From an uncultured bacterium (GTDB taxonomy: Bacteria > Cyanobacteriota > Vampirovibrionia > Gastranaerophilales > Gastranaerophilaceae), in the NCBI GenBank assembly GCA_900551965.1, contig URYF01000028.1:1-17628 (forward strand): a DNA stretch of 17,628 nucleotides, written 5' to 3'. This document shows, one piece after another, positions 1-5,740 of this stretch; positions within the stretch are counted from its first letter, which is position 1, and each line of letters opens with the position of its first letter. The notes under the pieces are model-generated. The model was not told the origin of the DNA. It made no database searches and was given only the letters and a program-made list of their open reading frames with translations. Both the position numbers and the translations under genes were made by a program.

Positions 1-450
1 CTTATTTATATTATCAATTTCAGTATTAAGATTTTTTATTTGAACTTCCAATTGAGTGCGTTCATCTATCACGGTATTAAATGCTTTTTCAAGGGTTTTA
101 ATTTTTGCTTCTAAAACTTCGACTCTTGAAGCATTGTTCATGCCAGAAATAGAGGTTTTCTCAAGTTCTCTTTGGTATGCTTTAACTTTATCTTTTTGGG
201 CAGATAAAAACATATATACTGTACCTGCACCGACAAAAATACCGGAAATAAGTGTTAGGAATGTGTATGTTGAAACTCGGATTGCCTTACAAAAATATCC
301 GCCCTGTTCGCTCAAACCTGCTTTGTTTTGTGTATCAAGAAGATTACTGTACATAAGATTTATATCTGTATAATTATTAAAGTTTAAAATTATAAAATAA
401 ACTACGGTCAGTAATATTACTATGCTTAAAAATAAATAGATTTTTCTCAT
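1..450 (-). CDS. LapA-like two-TM coiled-coil membrane protein (3' part outside window)
   Basis: An open frame of 150 codons starts at ATG (450-448) and runs off the left edge without a stop. The start follows a good Shine-Dalgarno, AGGAGAG, lying in the last codons of the preceding pseudouridine synthase gene, whose TAA stop is one base upstream. Visible layout: a first hydrophobic segment at about residues 4-24, a polar loop of about 35 residues containing one Cys, a second glycine-containing hydrophobic segment at about 60-84, then a charged heptad-rich helix from about 86 to the window edge, predicted as a coiled coil. Two N-terminal TM segments plus a cytoplasmic coiled coil is the layout of LapA/DUF1049 proteins, which act in envelope and lipopolysaccharide assembly. 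The match here is by layout and hydrophobic pattern only. A generic two-TM scaffold protein is the alternative. Length and C-terminus are unknown. Confidence 0.8.
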   Translation of the reverse strand, partial: MRKIYLFLSIVILLTVVYFIILNFNNYTDINLMYSNLLDTQNKAGLSEQGGYFCKAIRVSTYTFLTLISGIFVGAGTVYMFLSAQKDKVKAYQRELEKTSISGMNNASRVEVLEAKIKTLEKAFNTVIDERTQLEVQIKNLNTEIDNINK

Positions 451-451
451 A

Positions 452-1366
452 TTAGACTCTCCTGTTTCGATAATAGGTTAGAACTTTTGATAATTTTTCA
501 TCGGGTTTTATCTCAAGTTCAATTATCTCTGCTGAAAAAGGTTTTGCAAATCTCAAGTAGTACGATTGCAAAACTTGTTCATCTGTTTTTATTTTGCTTG
601 TTCCTGCTCCGTACAGGGTGTCATTAAATACGGGGTGGTTTTTATAACTTGTATGAACTCTTATTTGGTGGGTTCTGCCGGTTACAAGAGTTAGCTCAAC
701 GTATGTAGCCTCTTTAAATCTTTCCAGGACTTTTAATATAGTTGTGCTTGGTTTTCCGTCATGCGAAACACACATTTTATGAGGCTGTGTTTTGTGTCTG
801 GCTATCGGCTCTTCTATAATTTCGTTATCTAAAGGGTAGTCGCCTTTTAGAATTGCGTGGTATTTTTTTATCATATTATGGTTTTTAATAATATCAGCCA
901 GATATTCGTGAGTTTTGTTGTTTTTTGCAATCATTAAAAGCCCTGATGTGTTTCTGTCAAGACGATGAACGATTCCGCGGCGAAATTCGCCGTTAAGGTC
1001 TGATAAATTTTCTCCATATTTATTTAATAACGCATTTACCAAAGTTCCGGAAGTTTCAAGTGGTGTCGGATGGGTAAGCATTCCGGAGGGCTTATTTATA
1101 ACCGCCATGTTTTCATCTTCCCAGATTATTTCAAGCGGAATATTTTCAGGCAGAATTTCAAGAAATTTATCTTCAATAAGGCTTTCAAACTCTACTATAT
1201 CTCCGAATTTTAAAATATAAGAAGGTTTCTTAACGGTATTATTAACGGTGACTTTACCTGATTTTACAGCGGTTTGAATTTTTGAGCGTGAAATCCCCTC
1301 ATACAAATCCGATAGATAGACATCAAGTCTTGTATCTTCATTGTTTTCATCAATAAGCAGGTGCAT
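452..1366 (-). CDS. rluD: RluA/RluD-family 23S rRNA pseudouridine synthase
   Basis: The protein is 304 aa, the usual size for RluC/RluD enzymes. An S4 RNA-binding domain lies at about residues 10-60. The catalytic domain follows, with the family signature HRLDRNTSG at 134-142, where D137 is the expected nucleophile. A later segment, GRTHQIRVH, matches the conserved C-terminal motif of the family. Such enzymes isomerise uridine to pseudouridine in 23S rRNA; RluD acts on the helix 69 loop. Which positions this one modifies cannot be read from sequence, and RluC- or generic RluA-type specificity is possible. The ATG start is one base after the lspA stop, and the Shine-Dalgarno AAAGGA sits inside the lspA end, which suggests translational coupling. 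The lspA-rluD order is common in bacteria and supports both calls. Confidence 0.93.
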   Translation of the reverse strand: MHLLIDENNEDTRLDVYLSDLYEGISRSKIQTAVKSGKVTVNNTVKKPSYILKFGDIVEFESLIEDKFLEILPENIPLEIIWEDENMAVINKPSGMLTHPTPLETSGTLVNALLNKYGENLSDLNGEFRRGIVHRLDRNTSGLLMIAKNNKTHEYLADIIKNHNMIKKYHAILKGDYPLDNEIIEEPIARHKTQPHKMCVSHDGKPSTTILKVLERFKEATYVELTLVTGRTHQIRVHTSYKNHPVFNDTLYGAGTSKIKTDEQVLQSYYLRFAKPFSAEIIELEIKPDEKLSKVLTYYRNRRV

Positions 1367-1367
1367 T

Positions 1368-1832
1368 TTAGCGTCCTTTGTAGCAAAGCAGGATTATAAC
1401 AAGAGCGATAACCCCAATTGTTATAAATATATCTGCAACGTTAAATATCGGAAAATTTATAAAATTAAGCTGGATATAATCTCTGACATAGCCAAGAACG
1501 ATTCTTTCGTGGCAGTTGCTCATAATACCGGCACTTAATAATGCAATAAATGAAACTGAGATTAGGTGAATGTTTCTTATATGGTTGTGAACATATAAAA
1601 ATAAAAAAGTTACAGCAACGATAGAAACTATGATTAGAAACTCTCTTGCATTCTGAAGCAGACTGAATGCCGCACCGGAATTTTTCAGGTAATGAAGATT
1701 AAACACTGCATTAGAATAATGATGACCTGATGTAAGGTTATCAACTATAAGTTTTGACGAAAACAGTGCCAAAAACAGCCAAAATGTAAAACAGCATATT
1801 AAAAATAAATATTTACCAACTGAAGTGTTCAT
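1368..1832 (-). CDS. lspA: Lipoprotein signal peptidase (signal peptidase II), divergent
   Basis: A 154-aa polytopic inner-membrane protein with about four hydrophobic helices, of normal LspA length. LspA is the aspartyl protease that cleaves the signal peptide of diacylglyceryl-modified prolipoproteins. Family motifs are visible: NSGAAFS at 51-57, and the two catalytic aspartates as D118 (in VRDYI) and D134 (in FNVAD). Two conserved spots are altered. The usual GN..DR motif reads SN..ER (S105, N106, E109), so Glu replaces an invariant Asp. The Asp-Gln pair normally preceding the first conserved Lys is replaced by Leu-Phe (residues 23-24 before K27). The catalytic dyad is intact, so I expect an active enzyme. 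It sits one base after the stop of the secreted NTF2-like gene, with GAGGA of that gene's end as its Shine-Dalgarno. Confidence 0.88.
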   Translation of the reverse strand: MNTSVGKYLFLICCFTFWLFLALFSSKLIVDNLTSGHHYSNAVFNLHYLKNSGAAFSLLQNAREFLIIVSIVAVTFLFLYVHNHIRNIHLISVSFIALLSAGIMSNCHERIVLGYVRDYIQLNFINFPIFNVADIFITIGVIALVIILLCYKGR

Positions 1833-1833
1833 T

Positions 1834-2727
1834 TTAATCCTCTAATTTTATAAAATTATTTTTTGGAATAACATTTACGCGTTTCATTACGCAGGCTAAA
1901 CCCGATAAGTATATTCTGTAATTTTCATCTCCGAGTTCTTTGACTTTTGAAATTGCCATAGATGCAACGGCATACTCGTTAAGATTGTCGGTATTTGCTT
2001 TGATAAGTCTTTCAAGGGTTTGAGTTTGAGGCAATGCCCGCAACTCACTTTTTGGAGTGGTTGTCGGATAGGTGACAGGATCATGCTCTATTGAACCAAC
2101 AATAAAAGTATTTTTATCGGCATCGGCTTTTAGTGTGATTGTATAAGTTTCGCCTGATGCTACCTGATCAGGTGCTTGAATTTCTATATTCATAAACCTT
2201 GCATCACCGTATAGTAATGATGATTCATCGGTTATAGCAGTTTCCCCGCTAATGTACCAATTTTCATTAATTTTTGTCAGGTGGTAAATACCTTTTGATT
2301 TTGAATGAATTTCCCCTGCGACAGATATTGAATCAATAGTTTCAATAACGGTTCCGTTTGCGGTTTCTTCAACGTTAACACTTGCATAATCTCCGTTTAT
2401 GTTTATTGAAAAAATTTTTGTAGAATATGTTAGATCATTGCAAGCTTCCCAGGTTGTTTCAATACTTTTGAAGTAGGCTTTTTTATCAAAACCGTCGTTA
2501 TTCATATAGTTATCAGCGTATAACGGTGCAAGATTTTTTGTATCATGCTTGTTAGCGTAGCTGTTATGAATTTTAAAAAGTTCTTTGATTTGTTTTATAT
2601 CTTGCTTAATTTCCTGACGCTGTTCGGCGCGATAGCTTCTGTCTGATATAATAGATGCTTCTGCCTGTGCGTTAAATGCAGGGAGAATTAAAGATATCAA
2701 TAATAATGTAAATACAATTTTTCTCAT
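1834..2727 (-). CDS. Secreted NTF2-like domain protein of unknown function
   Basis: The protein is 297 aa. Residues 1-22 form a signal peptide (Arg-Lys, hydrophobic core, then Ala-Gln-Ala before E23). Residues about 40-165 have the pattern of an NTF2-like/SnoaL-type fold: a helical start, a tract with LAPLYADNY, then alternating strands ending near a Trp (NWYISGE, 156-162). The remainder (about 178-297) is strand-rich and unrecognised. NTF2-like folds serve many roles (enzymes, binding modules, envelope accessory proteins), so no activity is assigned. It is the first gene of the leftward operon with lspA and rluD. No Shine-Dalgarno precedes the ATG; a TATACT -10 box lies only six bases upstream, so the message may be leaderless. 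The signal peptide supports this start. Confidence 0.85.
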   Translation of the reverse strand: MRKIVFTLLLISLILPAFNAQAEASIISDRSYRAEQRQEIKQDIKQIKELFKIHNSYANKHDTKNLAPLYADNYMNNDGFDKKAYFKSIETTWEACNDLTYSTKIFSININGDYASVNVEETANGTVIETIDSISVAGEIHSKSKGIYHLTKINENWYISGETAITDESSLLYGDARFMNIEIQAPDQVASGETYTITLKADADKNTFIVGSIEHDPVTYPTTTPKSELRALPQTQTLERLIKANTDNLNEYAVASMAISKVKELGDENYRIYLSGLACVMKRVNVIPKNNFIKLED

Positions 2728-2733
2728 AAGTTA

Positions 2734-2739
2734 AGTATA
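2734..2739 (-). promoter_or_regulatory. Candidate -10 box for the leftward lspA operon
   Basis: TATACT on the minus strand ends six bases before the ATG at 2727, so transcription would start at about the first base of the start codon. A second TATACT lies at 2764-2769. No convincing -35 box precedes either. If the distal box is used there would be a leader of about 30 bases, still without a Shine-Dalgarno. Confidence 0.4.
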
Positions 2740-2819
2740 GTTGAAAATCACAAAAATTTTAATAGTATAAACAATGTAGATTAATAAAATTTGTTAATAA
2801 AACTTAAAAGAATGTAATT

Positions 2820-2848
2820 TTTACAATTAAAACGGGTATATAGATTAT
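2820..2848 (+). promoter_or_regulatory. Candidate promoter for the 59-codon small ORF
   Basis: TTTACA (2820-2825) and GATTAT (2843-2848) are separated by 17 bases, giving 5/6 and 4/6 matches to the sigma-70-type consensus. The site lies upstream of the small ORF at 2892, divergent from the leftward operon. Confidence 0.4.
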
Positions 2849-2891
2849 AAGTGAATGCTTGTAAGTTATGTTTTTGAAAGGATATGGTTAT

Positions 2892-3071
2892 ATGGAAATT
2901 ACCCTGAAACAGAATACTTCTGTCGATTTAATAAGCAAAATAAAAGCTGTAAGTGATATGTGCCGTATATCAAAAGTTGAAAAATTGCTTTCTGACTGCC
3001 TTGAGAGTATGCCTGATAACAGTTCTATAAATTATATTGGAGAATTAAATAGAAACGATATTATGCATTAA
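2892..3071 (+). CDS. Small hypothetical protein (59 aa)
   Basis: The frame is also open from an upstream ATG at 2868, but ATG 2892 is preferred because GAAAGGA (2876-2882) lies nine bases before it, a good ribosome binding site. The product is 59 aa with two Cys (mature residues 24 and 35), a charged, probably helical N-terminal two thirds and a polar tail. There is no signal peptide or TM segment, and I recognise no family. A promoter-like pair at 2820-2848 and the ribosome site make it more than a chance ORF. It is followed by an AT-only palindrome that is too weak to call as a terminator. It could be a small regulator or a spurious ORF. Confidence 0.5.
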   Translation: MEITLKQNTSVDLISKIKAVSDMCRISKVEKLLSDCLESMPDNSSINYIGELNRNDIMH

Positions 3072-3135
3072 TTTTTATAAAATTTGAATTTTATGTGAAA
3101 AATATTGCAAAAATAACGTAAAATTATTTAAAAAA

Positions 3136-3165
3136 TTGTCGAATCCTGCGTTTTCATGCTATCAT
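3136..3165 (+). promoter_or_regulatory. Candidate promoter of the activase operon
   Basis: TTGTCG (3136-3141) and TATCAT (3160-3165) are separated by 18 bases. The start would fall about 20 bases before the ribosome site AAGGAAG (3181-3187) of the activase gene. The 5/6 match of the -10 box is the main support. Confidence 0.5.
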
Positions 3166-3192
3166 AATACTGTTATAGTAAAGGAAGTAAAA

Positions 3193-4197
3193 ATGAGTTT
3201 AACAGTATATTTAGGGATAGACGTAGGTTCAGTTACAACAAAATTAGCACTTGTTGATGAAACAGGCAAATATGTAGACAGCGTAATGCTTAAAACAGCC
3301 GGTAAACCTGTAATGGCAGTTCAGACAGGTTTGAATAAGCTGTATGAAAAAAGAATAACGGATTATGATGTAAAAGGTGTTGGAACAACCGGTTCAGGAC
3401 GTGCATTGGCAGGTTCTTTAGTCGGTGCTGATATTGTTAAAAACGAAATTACAGCACATGCTGTTGCGGCTAGTACAAATGTTCCCGGCGTACAAACTAT
3501 TTTGGAAATCGGCGGACAGGATAGTAAAATTATTATTTTGCGAGATGGTATTGTTACCGATTTTGCGATGAATACTGTTTGTGCCGCAGGCACAGGAAGT
3601 TTCCTTGACCACCAGGCACAGCGTTTGAATGTTCCGATTGAAGAGTTTGGCGAAACTGCACTTCGTTCAACAAATCCTGCAAGAATTGCCGGAAGATGCG
3701 GAGTTTTTGCAGAAAGTGACCTTATCCATAAACAACAGCTGGGTTATCCTGTAGAGGATTTATTATATGGGCTTTGTCAGGCTCTTGTTAGAAACTACTT
3801 AAGTAACCTTGCATTGGGTAAAGAGCTTTTGCCGACTGTTTCTTTCCAGGGTGGTGTAGCTACAAATACAGGCATGGTTAAAGCTTTTGAAGAAGCATTG
3901 AATACAAAAGTTGTTGTTCCCGAAAATCACCAAACAATGGGTGCGATCGGAGCTGCGCTTCTTGCTATGGAAAATCACCAATATACAGAAGTTCCGACAA
4001 AATTCAAGGGTTGGAATGTTGCAGATATGCACTTTTCATCAATCACCTGTGCTTGTACAGGCTGCTCTAATAACTGCGAAGTTATTACGATTGTTGAAGG
4101 TGTTAATGAAGTTCAGCATGTTGAAAAAATCAAAGATGTTAAAGGTAACATCATCGCTCGTTGGGGCGGAACCTGCGGTCGTTGGGATATAAGTTAG
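3193..4197 (+). CDS. Acyl-CoA dehydratase activase (BcrA/BadF/HgdC-type ATPase)
   Basis: ATG 3193 is chosen over the in-frame TTG at 3136 because AAGGAAG lies six bases before it and the TTG overlaps the promoter; this gives 334 aa. The ASKHA ATPase fold is clear: GIDVGSVTTK (8-17), GTTGSGRALAG (64-74), EIGGQDSK (105-112) and FQGGVATNTG late in the chain. C130 (CAAGTGSF) and C169 (RCGVFAESD) are 39 residues apart and correspond to the cysteines of HgdC-type activases that hold one [4Fe-4S] cluster between two subunits. Known relatives use ATP to drive an electron into 2-hydroxyacyl-CoA dehydratases or benzoyl-CoA reductase. No such partner lies in the window. The C-terminal extension adds C286, C288, C291, C295 and C328, suggesting a second metal site. 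It probably forms an operon with the next two genes (gaps of 11 and 9 bases). Confidence 0.88.
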   Translation: MSLTVYLGIDVGSVTTKLALVDETGKYVDSVMLKTAGKPVMAVQTGLNKLYEKRITDYDVKGVGTTGSGRALAGSLVGADIVKNEITAHAVAASTNVPGVQTILEIGGQDSKIIILRDGIVTDFAMNTVCAAGTGSFLDHQAQRLNVPIEEFGETALRSTNPARIAGRCGVFAESDLIHKQQLGYPVEDLLYGLCQALVRNYLSNLALGKELLPTVSFQGGVATNTGMVKAFEEALNTKVVVPENHQTMGAIGAALLAMENHQYTEVPTKFKGWNVADMHFSSITCACTGCSNNCEVITIVEGVNEVQHVEKIKDVKGNIIARWGGTCGRWDIS

Positions 4198-4208
4198 GAT
4201 AATAATTT

Positions 4209-4877
4209 ATGCAAAATTTTGGGCAAGGTCCTCAAAGAACTTCTATATTAAAGGAGTTGTCCGGCGGTAATGTCGAACTTGGGGAGGCTTTTGCCCTTAT
4301 TCTTAATGATATGGTTGTTCAAAGTGGAATTACAAATCCAAAAGCTGAACCTTTTGATGTTGTACCTGATACGTGGCGAAAACTTGCAGGAAAGCCTGAT
4401 AAAACACCGGAAGAGATAAAAGCGCTAGATTCTTCATTTAAAGAAGAGATACAGTCTCTTGCGGAATCTTATCTTTTGTTTATTGCACGTGAAGTTCGTA
4501 ACCTCACAGGTAAAATTGATTATGCCCAGTATGAATCGTATATGTTGAAATATCGCTTCGGGCATTATGATGTTATGAATAAGCCGGAATACCTTGCAAA
4601 GGTAAAGGTGCAGATAAAAAACGCGTTTGCAAAATTATCAGCTCATGGTGAAGATTCAGGCGATAACTTAATTGATAAAGTTGATATGGCGGCTTTTATT
4701 TATGCACTTTCAACTAAATCAAAGCGTGATGAGAACAATAATTTCTTAGGGTTTGAGATTAATGGATTAATTAAGCCTGAGGATTATGCCGTTAGTGAAG
4801 CGCAGTTGTTTATGCCGGGTGACAATCTGTTTTCGATTAAGTTAAGAGTTGCTTATAATATGTTAAATGATAAATAG
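4209..4877 (+). CDS. Unrecognised cytoplasmic protein, second gene of activase operon
   Basis: A 222-aa protein with no signal peptide and no TM segment. It starts 11 bases after the activase stop, with AGGAT about ten bases upstream of the ATG. I do not recognise the family. It looks mainly helical. Three short tracts resemble the second half of an EF-hand loop (G-x-I/V followed by an aromatic): GKIDYAQYE (101-109), DKVDMAAF (156-163) and NGLIKPEDY (185-193). In all three the first calcium-ligand position is not Asp, so calcium binding is doubtful. Position between an ATP-driven redox activase and an exported protein suggests a linked role, but nothing in the chain names it. Confidence 0.8.
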   Translation: MQNFGQGPQRTSILKELSGGNVELGEAFALILNDMVVQSGITNPKAEPFDVVPDTWRKLAGKPDKTPEEIKALDSSFKEEIQSLAESYLLFIAREVRNLTGKIDYAQYESYMLKYRFGHYDVMNKPEYLAKVKVQIKNAFAKLSAHGEDSGDNLIDKVDMAAFIYALSTKSKRDENNNFLGFEINGLIKPEDYAVSEAQLFMPGDNLFSIKLRVAYNMLNDK

Positions 4878-4886
4878 GGGTATTTT

Positions 4887-5558
4887 ATGAAAAAGTTTTT
4901 ACTTTCTTTAATAGTGTTGTCAGTGTTTGGCTTTACTCAAGGCTGTTTTGCGGTTGAAGATATTATTAGTCTTGATGATGTTGCACAAATTGAGCAGGTT
5001 CAGCCAGAAGAAGTTAAACCTGTTGAACTTCAAGTAACATTTGACTGGGTTGATGTTTCTCAGGTTCAGCGTGATGAATATATAGAAAAATATAAAAAAC
5101 TTTTATTTGATGAAAATTCAAGCAGAATTTATTTTACTAAAGATGAATTTAAATCACAATTTTCAAAGTATTATAAAGATAAAGACTTTAAATACCATTA
5201 TATGTTGACAAATAATGGTGTAACAGAAGACGAGGATGCAAAATACTGTGCGTTTTATTACAAAAAAAATACTCTTGTAATGTATGCAATTATGTATAAA
5301 AATAATCCAAATAACGCATTTTATTATTCAGCTTTCGGGAAACTTCACTATACCGATGTTATGTCAAAAGAGTATCCGAATTTCCCTTATACATCAATGC
5401 AGTATGACAGAAAAGGCCAATTAAAAAGTGCAATATACTTCCTGTCAAAGGATTTTCAGTATATGTTCGGACCTGATAAGCAGCTGCAAGGTGTTTGGTA
5501 TAAAGACAAAATGTATGATAAAAACGGAAAACAAACGCTTACCCGCACAAATTGGTAG
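4887..5558 (+). CDS. Unrecognised exported protein, third gene of activase operon
   Basis: A 223-aa protein beginning nine bases after the previous stop, with AGGGG as ribosome site. An N-terminal signal peptide is evident: Lys-Lys, a hydrophobic core to about residue 18, then GCFA before V23. Cleavage after CFA looks likely. The Cys at 20 makes a lipoprotein conceivable, but Thr at -3 fits a lipobox poorly. The mature part begins acidic and Val/Pro/Gln-rich, then becomes very rich in Tyr, Lys, Asp and Phe, with repeated short strand-turn units such as YDRKGQLKSAIYF and the terminal YDKNGKQ, recalling MORN- or YD-like beta hairpins. No catalytic motif is seen. Its end faces the convergent M16 gene across a repeat-bearing gap. 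Confidence 0.8.
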   Translation: MKKFLLSLIVLSVFGFTQGCFAVEDIISLDDVAQIEQVQPEEVKPVELQVTFDWVDVSQVQRDEYIEKYKKLLFDENSSRIYFTKDEFKSQFSKYYKDKDFKYHYMLTNNGVTEDEDAKYCAFYYKKNTLVMYAIMYKNNPNNAFYYSAFGKLHYTDVMSKEYPNFPYTSMQYDRKGQLKSAIYFLSKDFQYMFGPDKQLQGVWYKDKMYDKNGKQTLTRTNW

Positions 5559-5625
5559 GGGTAAATTAGGCAAAGTATATGTAATTACGTGCTGACTTGT
5601 CGGCATCCTGCAAAAGAGCATGATG

Positions 5626-5665
5626 CTGTGATTGCGACGGTCGTTGTACTCCCTCGCAATCACAG
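5626..5665. repeat. Perfect 12-bp inverted repeat between convergent genes
   Basis: CTGTGATTGCGA (5626-5637) and TCGCAATCACAG (5654-5665) are exact reverse complements around a 16-base loop. The plus-strand copy is followed by six A, not T, so it is not a standard rightward terminator. It lies between the convergent stops at 5558 and 5741 and may still shape both 3' ends. Confidence 0.8.
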
Positions 5666-5676
5666 AAAAAAGGTTT

Positions 5677-5705
5677 GTCATTCTGAGCACAAGCGAAGAA
5701 TTTCA
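5677..5705. repeat. Fragment of dispersed GTCATTCTGA intergenic repeat
   Basis: GTCATTCTGA (5677-5686) recurs exactly on the other strand at 13920-13929 within another intergenic hairpin. CGAAGAAT followed by a TCA (5694-5704) recurs with one change at 17474-17484. Sequences of the form GTCATTCTGAGC...GAAGAAT are familiar as dispersed intergenic repeats in many bacterial genomes; that generality is from memory. Confidence 0.6.
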
Positions 5706-5740
5706 GTGTTGTGCGCATAGGACAATTTTGTGATTGTAAC

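Noticed and set aside
56..373. Plus-strand 105-codon ORF
   Set aside because: It lies opposite the LapA-like gene, whose minus-strand reading gives clear TM segments, a coiled coil and a ribosome site.
3077..3094. AT-only palindrome after the 59-codon ORF as a terminator
   Set aside because: ATAAAATT/AATTTTAT has no GC core, almost no loop and no following T run.
3136..3150. TTGTCGAATCCTGCG resembling a tRNA T-arm
   Set aside because: No acceptor, D or anticodon stems can be placed upstream, and the next bases fit a promoter.
3136..3192. In-frame TTG extension of the activase gene by 19 codons
   Set aside because: It has no ribosome site, overlaps the promoter-like pair, and the family fold begins right after ATG 3193, which has AAGGAAG at proper spacing.
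5666..5671. A run after the 5626-5665 hairpin as a leftward terminator signal
   Set aside because: On the minus strand the T run would precede the hairpin, the wrong order for intrinsic termination.
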